This document shows, one piece after another, positions 12,039-20,406 of a stretch of 64,000 nt of DNA (its first letter is position 1; every line of letters starts with the position of its first letter). This stretch comes from Acidobacteriota bacterium (GTDB lineage: Bacteria; Acidobacteriota; Vicinamibacteria; Vicinamibacterales; UBA2999), in assembly GCA_016789705.1 (NCBI GenBank), contig JAEUQR010000106.1, positions 1 through 64,000 of the forward strand, written 5' to 3'. Position numbers and translations under genes: made by a program. The notes beneath the pieces were generated by a model. That model worked only from the letters and a program-made list of their open reading frames with translations, did no database searches and had not been told where the DNA came from.

Positions 12039-13595
12039 CTACTCCTTGCGGACGGTGACGAAACTTTCCTGGCCGTTGCGGAGCACGAGCAGGAAGGCGG
12101 TGGCGCCGGAGCCGACCTTCCCGAGCTCCCGGGCGGCGTCGGCCACGGTCGTGACCGGCCGGCGGTTCACCTGGAGCAACACGTCGCCGCGCGCAAGGCC
12201 GCCGCGCTGCGCCGGGCTCCCGGCTTCGACGTCGGTGATGATGACGCCTTCGGTGCCCGAGGGCAGGCGCAGGCGCCGCGCCATCTCCTGGGTGAGCGAA
12301 CCCACCGTCATGCCGAAGCCCTCGCCGGCCTGTTCTTCGGGCTCCGGCTCGTTGGTGTCGCGCGAGGCGCGGGCCGACTCGGCGTCGAGATTCAGTTCGT
12401 CGATGGTGATGCTCAGGCGCTTTTCGACCTTGTCGCGCAGCACTTTCACCGGCACGGTGGAGCCGGGCGCCGTGCGGGTGACGTAGCCCACGAGCTGGTC
12501 GCGGTTCTTCACGGCTTTGCCGTTGAACTCGATGATGACGTCGCCGGGTTCGATGCCGGCCTTGGCCGCGGGGCCGCCCGAGTTCACCGACGAGACGAGC
12601 GCGCCGGTGCGCTCCTTGAGGCCGAGCATCTCGAGCGAGTCGAGCGGGATGGCGCCCACAGAGACGCCGATGACGCCGCGCGTCACCTTGCCGGTGCGAA
12701 GCTGCGGCAGCAGTTCACGCACGGTGTTGATGGGCACCGCGAAGCCGATGCCGATGTTGCCGGCCTGCCGCGAATCGGTGTAGATCGCCGTGTTGATGCC
12801 GATGACCTCGCCGCGCACGTTCAGCAGCGGGCCGCCCGAGTTACCGGGGTTGATGGCGGCGTCGGTCTGCAGCACGTCCTGGCTGCGGCCGTCGGTGATG
12901 GGGAAGGGACGTTCGGTGGCGCTGATGACGCCGACGCTCACGGTGTGCGCCAGGCCGAACGGGTTGCCGATGGCCATGACCCAGTCGCCGGGCTGCATCT
13001 GCGCCGAGTCGCCGAACTTCACTTCGGTGAGCTCGCGCTTCGGCTTCTCGGTGAGCTCGATGAGCGCGCTGTCGGTGAGCTGGTCGCGGCCGACCACCTT
13101 GGCGAGGTAGCTCACGTCGGGATCGTCGCCGTAGAACGAGACCTGGATCTTCGTGGCATCCTCGACGACGTGGTTGTTCGTCAGGATGAGCCCCTCTTTG
13201 GCGCTGATGACGAAGCCCGTGCCGGCCGCCTGCGTGACCTGCGGCCGCTCCTGCTGCTGACGGCGCTGCTGGCCGCCACCGCCGCCGCCGCCGAAGAAGC
13301 GCTCGAGCAGGTCGTCGTCGCCGCCGAAGAACTGTGTCATCTGCGACTGCTTCTGCCGCGACTCGGTGCGGATGTTGACGACGGTCGGACTCATCGACTT
13401 CGCGATCGTGCGGAACGTCGAGGCGTCCACCGGGCCAGTCAGCGGCGCGCTGTTCGCCGGCGGCACACCCGCCGTCACGCTCTGCGCGGACGAGGTGGGC
13501 GCCAGTTCGAGTTTCGACGCGATGACCATCCCGACCGCGGCCGATGCGACGGCGATGAGCAGGGCGTAGAACAGCGTGGTTTTGCGGGTCGACAT
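12039..13595 (-). CDS. htrA: Periplasmic serine protease HtrA/DegP family
   Basis: 518 residues from ATG 13595, preceded by GGAGG 7 nt upstream. One N-terminal transmembrane or signal segment (TLFYALLIAVASAAVGMVIA), then a trypsin-like domain with His142 (TNNHVVED), Asp175 (LTDSALIEL) and Ser253 (GNSGGP), followed by two PDZ domains. A glycine run of seven (about 103-109) in the loop before the protease domain is unusual in length. The enzyme degrades or refolds damaged envelope proteins. It lies between an M24 peptidase and the CYTH gene; its stop is immediately followed by that gene in the same frame. Confidence 0.94.
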   Translation of the reverse strand: MSTRKTTLFYALLIAVASAAVGMVIASKLELAPTSSAQSVTAGVPPANSAPLTGPVDASTFRTIAKSMSPTVVNIRTESRQKQSQMTQFFGGDDDLLERFFGGGGGGGQQRRQQQERPQVTQAAGTGFVISAKEGLILTNNHVVEDATKIQVSFYGDDPDVSYLAKVVGRDQLTDSALIELTEKPKRELTEVKFGDSAQMQPGDWVMAIGNPFGLAHTVSVGVISATERPFPITDGRSQDVLQTDAAINPGNSGGPLLNVRGEVIGINTAIYTDSRQAGNIGIGFAVPINTVRELLPQLRTGKVTRGVIGVSVGAIPLDSLEMLGLKERTGALVSSVNSGGPAAKAGIEPGDVIIEFNGKAVKNRDQLVGYVTRTAPGSTVPVKVLRDKVEKRLSITIDELNLDAESARASRDTNEPEPEEQAGEGFGMTVGSLTQEMARRLRLPSGTEGVIITDVEAGSPAQRGGLARGDVLLQVNRRPVTTVADAARELGKVGSGATAFLLVLRNGQESFVTVRKE

Positions 13596-13607
13596 CGAGT
13601 CCTCCAC

Positions 13608-14789
13608 CTACACCAGCGGCACCACGGCGGTCTGCCGCGGGCCCGTCACCTCGGGGCCGGCCGGGCCCCAGGCGATATTAATTTCCGTGCGCACTCCGAA
13701 CGTCGGGAAATACAGGCCGGGTTCAATCGTGAAACCCGTGCCCGGGAGCAGCCGGCGTTCGTCCTTCGTTTCGTAGTCATCGAGGTGCGCGCCATTGCCG
13801 TGCACCTCTTCTCCGAGGCTGTGTCCCGTACGATGCAGGATGGCGGCGCCGAAGCCCCGCTGCTGCAGCACGGCGCGCGCCGCGGCATCGGCTTCATAGC
13901 CGCGCACCTCGCGCCCGGCCGCGGCCGCGGATGTCACGAGGTCGACGGCGGCGTCACGGGCGTCGCGAATGGCCGTGAAGGCCGCCTCGACCGGCGCCGG
14001 AATGGCAGGTCCGGTGAAGCCCATCCAGCTGATGTCGGCGTAGACGGCGCGCGGCGTCGTCTGCTTGCCCCAGAGATCGAGCAGCACCACTTCGTTCGGG
14101 CCGATCGGCCGCGCGGCGGTGGCCGTGGGCTGGTAGTGCGGGTCGCCGGCGTTTTCCTGGGAGGCGACGATCGGCGCCGAGTCGGTGACCAGGCCTTCCT
14201 CGCCGAACCACGTCATCATCGCCGACTGGATGTCGTATTCGGTGGTGGGCACGCGGTCGCGCAGGCGCCGGGCGATGAGCTCGAAGGCGCGGTCCTTGAT
14301 GCGATACAGCGCCTCGGAGGCGGCGCGATGCGTGGTCAGGCCGCCCTCGGGCCAGATGGCCTCGAACTGCTGCACGAGGTCGCCCGAAGAGACGACGGCC
14401 GCGCCGCAGTCGCGCACGAGTTCGATCGTGCCGGCATCGACGCGCGAGACGTACGGTATGGCGGCGCGCGGCGAATACTCCATGGCCACCGTGCCGCAGC
14501 CGGCGAGGAGCTGCCGGAGGCCGGCCTCGAGCTCCACTCGGCCGGCGTATTCGAAGGTGCGGCCAGGCAGGTGCGCCAGCGTGCGCTTCTCGATCTTGTG
14601 CACGAGGGCCCGCGGCTCACCCTCGGCCGGCACCAGGTAGAACCAGCGCCGGGTGGTCATGTGCCCGGTGGTGGCGAGGCCGGCGACCCGCCGCGACACG
14701 GGGTTCGAGCCGTGGAAATCGTAGAGCAGCCAGCCATCGAGCCGGGCCGCGCGGAGGGCCGCCTGTACGGCGGGTACGTCGAGGGACAT
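13608..14789 (-). CDS. M24 family metallopeptidase (Xaa-Pro aminopeptidase-like)
   Basis: 393 residues. The creatinase-type N-terminal domain is followed by the pita-bread catalytic domain, whose five metal ligands are visible: Asp in LLDLWG, Asp in YADISW, His in HRTGHSLG, Glu in TIEPGLY and Glu in RTEINI. These enzymes remove N-terminal residues in front of proline. No signal peptide is seen, so it is probably cytoplasmic. It heads the minus-strand run leading to htrA (12 bp gap). A TATACT hexamer is 10 nt before the ATG, with no Shine-Dalgarno between them. Confidence 0.9.
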   Translation of the reverse strand: MSLDVPAVQAALRAARLDGWLLYDFHGSNPVSRRVAGLATTGHMTTRRWFYLVPAEGEPRALVHKIEKRTLAHLPGRTFEYAGRVELEAGLRQLLAGCGTVAMEYSPRAAIPYVSRVDAGTIELVRDCGAAVVSSGDLVQQFEAIWPEGGLTTHRAASEALYRIKDRAFELIARRLRDRVPTTEYDIQSAMMTWFGEEGLVTDSAPIVASQENAGDPHYQPTATAARPIGPNEVVLLDLWGKQTTPRAVYADISWMGFTGPAIPAPVEAAFTAIRDARDAAVDLVTSAAAAGREVRGYEADAAARAVLQQRGFGAAILHRTGHSLGEEVHGNGAHLDDYETKDERRLLPGTGFTIEPGLYFPTFGVRTEINIAWGPAGPEVTGPRQTAVVPLV

Positions 14790-14799
14790 ACGAATTCTG

Positions 14800-14805
14800 A
14801 GTATA
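14800..14805 (-). promoter_or_regulatory. -10-like hexamer TATACT before the M24 gene
   Basis: On the minus strand TATACT lies 10 nt before the M24 ATG. Only about 3 nt of leader would remain, with no ribosome-binding site. A -35 element is not clear. Part of a recurring pattern in this window. Confidence 0.5.
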
Positions 14806-14965
14806 GCTCTGGTTGGCGCGGTCAGGCCGGGGCACCACGGCCCACGGACCGATGCCGCTACCTGCTAGGACGCAGCACGGCGGCCGAAAGTTTTTGCCGT
14901 CGCGCCGCCCGGCGCCGCCGGCCACGCGCGGTGGCCGGGCAACCGGCACCCGCCGCCCGCCGTCC

Positions 14966-14971
14966 TATAAT
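14966..14971 (+). promoter_or_regulatory. Consensus -10 TATAAT upstream of the VWA gene
   Basis: Exact TATAAT in an otherwise very GC-rich 261-bp divergent spacer (14790-15050). No good -35 is seen 17 bp upstream. It would give a leader of about 73 nt for the VWA gene. Nothing else was recognised in this spacer apart from the M24 -10 element. Confidence 0.5.
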
Positions 14972-15050
14972 CAACGGTGCCGCGCCGTGCACCCGGCCGC
15001 CACCCCGACGCGGGCCGCGTCCGGTGAAATCTCTGCCACAGACCAGGATC

Positions 15051-17141
15051 ATGCGCATGACTCGTACGACATGGCTCGTCACGTCGGCTGTTCTCGCGGT
15101 CGGCGTCGCTCTTGGCGCCCGGAGCGCGCCTCAGGATCAGGCCATCCAGCCGCCGGTGACCTTCCGGTCGGAAATCAACTACGTCGAGGTGGATGCCCGC
15201 GTGCTCGACGGGCAGGGTGCGTTCGTGCCGGGGCTCACGGCCGCCGACTTCCAGGTGCTCGAAGACGGCAAGCCGCAGAAGGTCGACGCGTTTTCGTTCA
15301 TCAACATCCCGGTCGAGCGCCAGGCGCGTCCGCTCTTCGCCAAGGCGCCCATCGAACGCGACGTAGCCGACAATATCACCGGCTACGACGGCCGCGTCTA
15401 CGTGATCGTGCTCGACGACCAGCACACGCATCCGCTGCGCAGCCAGCGCCTCAAGGCGGCGGCCCGGCAGTTCGTGCTGCGCTACATGGGCGCCAACGAC
15501 ACGGCGGCCATCGTCTACACGAGCGGCCGGTCGGACGTGGCGCAGGAGTTCACCAACAGCCAGCGCCGGCTGCTGGCCGCGGTGGACAAGTTCATGGGCC
15601 GCAAGCTGCGGTCCTCCACGCTCGAACGGCTCGATGAAGAGCAGCGCACGCGCGGCACGCGGCAGCAGGGCGACCGTATCGACGATCCGTTCGACCAGGA
15701 GCGCGCCATGGTGGCCCGCACGACGCTCGACTCGCTGCGCAACCTGTCGAACTACCTGGCCGGCATCAGCGGCCGCCGCAAGGCGATCATCTACTTCAGC
15801 GAAGGCGTCGACTACGACATCTACGACGTGTTCAGCACGTCAGGCGGTGCCTCGGCCGTGCTGCAGGCCTCGCGTGACGCCGTGGCCGCGGCCACCCGCG
15901 CCAACGTGTCGATCTACGGGATCGATCCGCGCGGCCTCGGCGCCATGGCCGACGACATGATCGAGGTGCAGGACACCCCGCAGGACACGTCGCTCAACCT
16001 CGGGCTGTCGTCCTTCGGCAACGAACTCCAGCGTTCGCAGGACAGCCTGCGCGTGTTGTCGAATGAGACCGGCGGCTTCGCCGTCGTCAACCAGAACGAC
16101 ATGGCCACAGCCTTCGAGCGCGTCGTCGCCGACAACAGCGCCTACTACCTGCTCGGCTACTACTCGACCAACGAGCGGCGCGACGGCAAGTTCCGCAAGA
16201 TCGAGGTCAAGGTGACGCGGCCCGGGCTCACCGTGCGCTCGCGCAAGGGCTATGTGGCGGCGCGCGGCCGCAGCGAGGTGAAGGACGACGGCAAGACGGC
16301 CCCGGAACTGCGGGCGGCGCTGTCGAGCCCGCTGCCGACGTCGGCCCTGCCGATGGCCCTTTCGGCCGCGGTGTTCAAGGGCGGCGCCGGCAAGGGCGCG
16401 GTGGTCCTCTCGACGCTCATTGCGGCGCGTGATCTCGACCTGGTCGAGAAGGACGGCACGTTCAACAACCAGCTCGAGCTCGTCGTCACGGCCGCCGACT
16501 ACGGCGGCAAGTCGTTCCCCGGCGATCGCGCCACGCTCACCCTGGCCATGAAGCCCGATTCGGTGCAGCGCCTGCGGGCCGGCGGGTTCCGCATCCTGAA
16601 CGCAATCGATCTGCCGCCCGGCCGCTACCAGCTGCGCGTCGCGGCGCGCGAGACCAACACGAAGCGGGCGGGTTCGGTGGTCTATGACCTCGACGTGCCG
16701 GATTTCACGAAGGACAAACTCGCGCTGAGCGGCCTCGCCCTGACCTCGGCGACGAGCGGCCTCATTCCCACGGCGCGGCCGAAGGATCCGCTGGCCAAGA
16801 TGCTGCCCGGGCCGATGACGACGTATCGCGACTTCGTGCAGGGCGATGAGATCGCTCTCTTCGCCGAGCTCTACGACAACATCAAGCAGGCTCACAAGGT
16901 GGATATCGAAACCAGCCTGCGATCCGAAGGCGGCCAGTCTGTGTTCGAGACCAGGGAAGAACGCGACAGCAGCGAGCTGGCCGGCGGCCCCGGCGGCTAC
17001 GGCTTCACGGCCAGGGTGCCGCTCAAGGACGTCCCGCCCGGGCTGTACGTGCTGCGGGTGACCGGCAAGGCCCGTATCAGCGACCAGGAGCAGGTGACGC
17101 GCGAGACGGTGGTGCGGGTGCTGGCGCCGGCGGCGCGCTGA
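15051..17141 (+). CDS. Secreted VWA-domain protein of the acidobacterial VWFA-related type
   Basis: 696 residues with a signal peptide (TTWLVTSAVLAVGVALGARS). Residues about 40-85 contain VDARVLDGQGAFVPGLTAADFQVLEDG, the opening typical of the VWFA-related domain expanded in acidobacteria. The VWA fold follows (YVIVLDDQHTHPLRSQ ... ISGRRKAIIYFSEG ... YYLLGYYSTNERRDGKFRKIEVKVTR is spread over 120-370). The MIDAS motif DxSxS is degenerate: LDDQHTH stands in its place. The C-terminal half is beta-rich, of unknown function, probably extracytoplasmic. Function beyond surface or secreted adhesion-type binding cannot be stated. The start at 15051 is followed by a second in-frame ATG at 15057. Confidence 0.88.
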   Translation: MRMTRTTWLVTSAVLAVGVALGARSAPQDQAIQPPVTFRSEINYVEVDARVLDGQGAFVPGLTAADFQVLEDGKPQKVDAFSFINIPVERQARPLFAKAPIERDVADNITGYDGRVYVIVLDDQHTHPLRSQRLKAAARQFVLRYMGANDTAAIVYTSGRSDVAQEFTNSQRRLLAAVDKFMGRKLRSSTLERLDEEQRTRGTRQQGDRIDDPFDQERAMVARTTLDSLRNLSNYLAGISGRRKAIIYFSEGVDYDIYDVFSTSGGASAVLQASRDAVAAATRANVSIYGIDPRGLGAMADDMIEVQDTPQDTSLNLGLSSFGNELQRSQDSLRVLSNETGGFAVVNQNDMATAFERVVADNSAYYLLGYYSTNERRDGKFRKIEVKVTRPGLTVRSRKGYVAARGRSEVKDDGKTAPELRAALSSPLPTSALPMALSAAVFKGGAGKGAVVLSTLIAARDLDLVEKDGTFNNQLELVVTAADYGGKSFPGDRATLTLAMKPDSVQRLRAGGFRILNAIDLPPGRYQLRVAARETNTKRAGSVVYDLDVPDFTKDKLALSGLALTSATSGLIPTARPKDPLAKMLPGPMTTYRDFVQGDEIALFAELYDNIKQAHKVDIETSLRSEGGQSVFETREERDSSELAGGPGGYGFTARVPLKDVPPGLYVLRVTGKARISDQEQVTRETVVRVLAPAAR

Positions 17142-17163
17142 GCGGCGGTCGCGGTACAGACAA

Positions 17164-17196
17164 ACGGCCCGCGGATGCGCTGCATCCGCGGGCCGT
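17164..17196. terminator. Strong palindromic hairpin between convergent genes
   Basis: ACGGCCCGCGGATGC (17164-17178) pairs perfectly over 15 bp with 17182-17196, loop GCT. It lies 22 bp after the VWA stop and 21 bp before the stop of the convergent secreted-protein gene, so it can end transcription from both sides. There is no T-run on either strand. Confidence 0.7.
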
Positions 17197-17217
17197 GTCG
17201 TGTACTGCGCCGGCGGC

Positions 17218-17652
17218 TTACTTCGGCGTGGTCGCGGCGGGGTTGTCGATCTTCGGCACGACGTTGGTCTTGATGGTGCCGTTCGCGTGCGTGAACTGGT
17301 ACTGGTTCGTGTCCATGTTCGGGTTGCGCGGCGTGCGCAGCGTGATGGTCACGACCTCGCCAGCCTTGAGCGGGCTGCGGTGGCGATAGACGTCGCCGCC
17401 GACGGGGTTGCGCTTCTTGTCGTACCAGTTCTCTTCGACCTTGAGACCGGCGATCGCGCCCGTCGTGGCCGGGTTCCGCACGGTGATGACCGTCACCACC
17501 TCGGCGCCCGAGAGCTTCGTGTTCGGCTTGGTGATGTCCAGCGTCGCCTCGCCGCGAATCGGCGGAATGAGCTTGCGCTCCTGGGCCGAGGCCTCACCGG
17601 TGACCAGGCCCGCGACTGCAACGGCCAACATGAACTGCCCAAAGCGCTTCAT
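17218..17652 (-). CDS. Small secreted protein with FxLYD-like beta domain
   Basis: 144 residues from ATG 17652, with GGAGG 8 nt upstream. Signal peptide MKRFGQFMLAVAVAGLVTGEASAQ, then a single beta-sandwich-like domain: VVTVITVRNPATTGAIAGLKV followed at once by EENWYDKK, and a later RSPLKAGEVVTITLRTP. The NP...ENWYD...GEV arrangement resembles FxLYD domains of secreted proteins. No enzymatic motif. A TATA-rich stretch (complement of 17704-17711) 50 bp upstream is a plausible promoter. Probably periplasmic or surface-associated; role unknown. Confidence 0.7.
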   Translation of the reverse strand: MKRFGQFMLAVAVAGLVTGEASAQERKLIPPIRGEATLDITKPNTKLSGAEVVTVITVRNPATTGAIAGLKVEENWYDKKRNPVGGDVYRHRSPLKAGEVVTITLRTPRNPNMDTNQYQFTHANGTIKTNVVPKIDNPAATTPK

Positions 17653-17729
17653 CGACATTTCCTCCGATCGTGCGACGGCGCCCGTGGCCGCCAGCTGGTG
17701 TGGAGTATATAGCAGCCCGACCCCGGCGT

Positions 17730-18191
17730 TCACATCTCGCCGTTCCAGTCTTCCGGTTCGGCCGTGGCCGAGCGGAAGACCTCCAGGTGCCACTTACCGC
17801 CGCCCCAGGGCTCGATGACCTCGGTGGCCACCACGTCCACGAGCAGCTCGGCGAAGGTGCGGCCCTCGGGGTCGCCCTCCAGATGGTAGGCCGGATCGTC
17901 CCAGGAGAAGTTGGGATAGAGCGTCATCGTGAGGAAGAGGTCGTAGCCGTCGTCCACCACGATGAGCTGGCCGCAGGGCGGCTTCTGGGTCGAGTGGTAG
18001 ATCAGGTACTTCTCGGCGCTGTGCGCGCGGATGTAGCGCTTGAGGACGAACTCCCGCGCCACGATCTCCTCGACCGCGATCTTCTTGTCCCAGCAATCGG
18101 CGCAGTAGCGCTCCTCGCCCTTGGGTTCGGTGACGTCTTTGGCGCCGCAGAGCGCGCAGTGCACCTTGTTGCTCGTGGTCTTGCGGGACAT
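17730..18191 (-). CDS. Small zinc-ribbon-like protein of unknown function
   Basis: 153 residues. The N-terminus holds two CxxC pairs (CALC at about 12-15 and CADC at about 29-32) that could bind zinc like a ribbon. The rest is a compact alpha/beta region including YLIYHSTQKPPCGQLIVVDDGYDLFL and FAELLVDVVATEVI. I do not recognise a named family. It lies between glgP (47 bp gap) and the small secreted protein on the same strand. The ATG at 18191 is preceded by TACAAT with 6 nt between and no Shine-Dalgarno, suggesting its own leaderless transcript. Confidence 0.7.
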   Translation of the reverse strand: MSRKTTSNKVHCALCGAKDVTEPKGEERYCADCWDKKIAVEEIVAREFVLKRYIRAHSAEKYLIYHSTQKPPCGQLIVVDDGYDLFLTMTLYPNFSWDDPAYHLEGDPEGRTFAELLVDVVATEVIEPWGGGKWHLEVFRSATAEPEDWNGEM

Positions 18192-18197
18192 CAGACC

Positions 18198-18203
18198 ATT
18201 GTA
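18198..18203 (-). promoter_or_regulatory. -10-like hexamer TACAAT 6 nt before a start codon
   Basis: Minus-strand TACAAT ends 6 nt before the ATG of the zinc-ribbon gene, placing the expected transcription start on the start codon. The leader would be absent. The cleanest example of the leaderless pattern in this window. Confidence 0.6.
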
Positions 18204-18238
18204 CCGGGCGCCTGTCGGCGAGCGCAATCGGCCACGGC

Positions 18239-20365
18239 CTAGCGCCCCGCGGCCGGCGCGTAGAGCTTGCGCACGTATTCCTTCAGCATGCGCGCGGTGG
18301 AGAAGCGCGGCAGGTTGGTGCGCATGGCTTCACGCACGATCCGCATCCACGCCGCCGGCACGCCCGCCTCGTCGCGATCGTAGAAGGCCGGCACGACGTC
18401 CCGTTCGAGCAGCGTGTAGAGCGCCTCGGCATCGGCGCGGTCGGCGGCGTCGTGGTCGTTGGCATCGGCGCCGCCCTCGATGAGCCAGCCGTTGTCGCCG
18501 GTGTAGCCCTCGGCCCACCAGCCGTCGCCGATGCTCAGGTGCGGCACACCGTTCAGGGCCGCCTTCATGCCGCTCGTGCCGCTGGCTTCGAGCGGTTTGC
18601 GCGGGTTGTTGAGCCAGACGTCGCAGCCCTGCACGAGCAGGTGGGCGACGTGCAGGTCGTAGTCGTCGATGAACGCCACGCGGCCGCCGAACAGCGGGTC
18701 GAGGGCCCGGCGGAAGACGCGCTGCAGGTGGTGCTTGGCCGGGTCGTCGGCCGGATGCGCCTTGCCGGCGAAGACGATCTGGACGGGACGCCCGGGCGCG
18801 TTCAGGATGCGCGCCAGGCGCTCGATGTCGTGGAAGATGAGCTCCGGCCGCTTGTATTGCGCGAAACGCCGCGCGTAGCCGATCGTCAGGGCATCGGGGT
18901 CGAGCATGGCGCCGTGGGTGACGACCCGCGGCGGGGCAACGCGCTCGATCGTCCAGCGCTGGCGGGCGCGCTCGCGGATCCAGCCGAAGAGCGCGTCGCG
19001 CAGCGTGAGGCGCACGCGCCACAGTTCGGCGTCGGGAATCGCGTCGAAGCGCTGCCAGGTGGCCGGATCGTCCACCCGCCGGATCCAGTCCTCGCCGAGG
19101 TGCGTGTCGAGCAGCTCTCTCACGTTCGCCGCCACCCACGTGGGCACGTGCACGCCGTTGGTGATGGCCTGCACCGGCACCGCGTCGACCGGGCGGTCGG
19201 GCCACATGCCCTGCCACATCTCGCGGGTGACGTGCCCGTGCAGTTCGCTCACGGCGTTGATGCCGCCGGCCGCCCGCATGGCGAGCGCGGTCATGTTGAA
19301 CAGGGAGCCGTGGCCGCTGTCGTGTTCGCCGAGCGCGAGGAAGCGCGCGCGATGCTGGCCCAGGTCGCCCCAGCAGCCGGCGAGATGTGTTTCGACGAGA
19401 TGGTAGGGAAAGGCGTCGTGGCCGGCGGGCACCGGCGTGTGGGTGGTGAAGACGGTGCTCCTGCGCACCATCTCGAGCGCTTCGTCGAACGACAGCCCCT
19501 GTTCGATGTGTTCGCGGATGCGCTGCAGCACGACGAAGGCGGCATGCCCTTCGTTCAGATGCCACACCGCCGGCTCGAGGCCCATGGCCCGCAGCACGCG
19601 CACGCCGCCGATGCCCAGAATCACTTCCTGCTGGATGCGTGTTTCGCGGTCGCCGCCGTAGAGGCGCGCCGACAGCTCGCGGTCCCAAGGCGCGTTCTCT
19701 TCGAGATCGGTGTCGAGCAGGAAGAGGCGCACGTGCCCGACACGAACCCGCCACACGGCGGCGAGCACCGAGCGGTCACCGAGCGGCACCGCCACCACGC
19801 AGGGCTTGCCGTCGGGGGTGATGGCCGTTTCAATCGGCGCATCGGCCCAGTTGATGCGCTCGTAGTGCTCCTGCTGCCAGCCGTCGGTCGAGACGCGCTG
19901 ATGGAAGTAGCCCTGCGGATACATGAAGCCGATGCCGACGAGCGGCAGGCCGAGGTCGCTCGCTTCTTTGCAGTGGTCGCCGGCGAGCACGCCGAGGCCG
20001 CCGGCATAGATCGGCAGCGACTGGTGCAGGGCGAACTCGGCCGAGAAGTAGGCGATCACCTTGCCGCCGAGGTCCGGCCCTTCGGACGTCCACCACGACT
20101 GCTCCGGATGACGCGCCGCGTCGAGGCCACTGATCGCGGCGTCGTACATCCGCACGAACGCCGGATCGTCCGCCGCGCGCTGCAGCGTCTCGGCCCCGAT
20201 CGTGCGCAGCATGCGCGCCGGGTTGTGGGCCGTGGATCGCCAGGCCGCGAGGTCGAGCCGGCGGAAGAGCTGCCGCGCGCCGGGCTGCCAGCTCCACCAG
20301 ACGTCGGTGGCGAGCTCGCCGATGCGGTGGATGCGGCTGGGGAAAGGAATGGCGAAACGTTCCAT
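18239..20365 (-). CDS. glgP: Alpha-glucan (glycogen/maltodextrin) phosphorylase
   Basis: 708 residues, the shorter TIGR02094-type phosphorylase found outside enterobacteria. Recognisable segments: AYFSAEFALHQSLPIYAGGLGVLAGDH is spread over about 108-136; HLNEGHAAF; VHVPTWVA; and the PLP-binding lysine region EASGTSGMKAALNG near the C-terminus. It releases glucose-1-phosphate from alpha-1,4-glucans using phosphate. The ATG at 20365 matches the conserved PFPSRIHRIGELATDVWWSW opening. It is alone among unrelated genes; no other glycogen gene is in the window. Confidence 0.93.
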   Translation of the reverse strand: MERFAIPFPSRIHRIGELATDVWWSWQPGARQLFRRLDLAAWRSTAHNPARMLRTIGAETLQRAADDPAFVRMYDAAISGLDAARHPEQSWWTSEGPDLGGKVIAYFSAEFALHQSLPIYAGGLGVLAGDHCKEASDLGLPLVGIGFMYPQGYFHQRVSTDGWQQEHYERINWADAPIETAITPDGKPCVVAVPLGDRSVLAAVWRVRVGHVRLFLLDTDLEENAPWDRELSARLYGGDRETRIQQEVILGIGGVRVLRAMGLEPAVWHLNEGHAAFVVLQRIREHIEQGLSFDEALEMVRRSTVFTTHTPVPAGHDAFPYHLVETHLAGCWGDLGQHRARFLALGEHDSGHGSLFNMTALAMRAAGGINAVSELHGHVTREMWQGMWPDRPVDAVPVQAITNGVHVPTWVAANVRELLDTHLGEDWIRRVDDPATWQRFDAIPDAELWRVRLTLRDALFGWIRERARQRWTIERVAPPRVVTHGAMLDPDALTIGYARRFAQYKRPELIFHDIERLARILNAPGRPVQIVFAGKAHPADDPAKHHLQRVFRRALDPLFGGRVAFIDDYDLHVAHLLVQGCDVWLNNPRKPLEASGTSGMKAALNGVPHLSIGDGWWAEGYTGDNGWLIEGGADANDHDAADRADAEALYTLLERDVVPAFYDRDEAGVPAAWMRIVREAMRTNLPRFSTARMLKEYVRKLYAPAAGR

Positions 20366-20371
20366 ATCTGG

Positions 20372-20406
20372 CAGGACTCAGGGGCTCGGGGCCCGGGACT
20401 CAGGTC
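20372..20406. repeat. Degenerate intergenic heptamer repeat upstream of glgP
   Basis: Five phased 7-bp units: CAGGACT, CAGGGGC, TCGGGGC, CCGGGAC, TCAGGTC. They fill the start of the spacer between the threonine-dehydratase-like gene (stop at 20479) and glgP (start 20365). Confidence 0.65.

Noticed and set aside
12945-15050. Plus-strand extension of the VWA protein by about 700 codons
   Set aside because: The upstream part is antisense to htrA and the M24 gene. A signal peptide begins at 15051 and matches the expected N-terminus.
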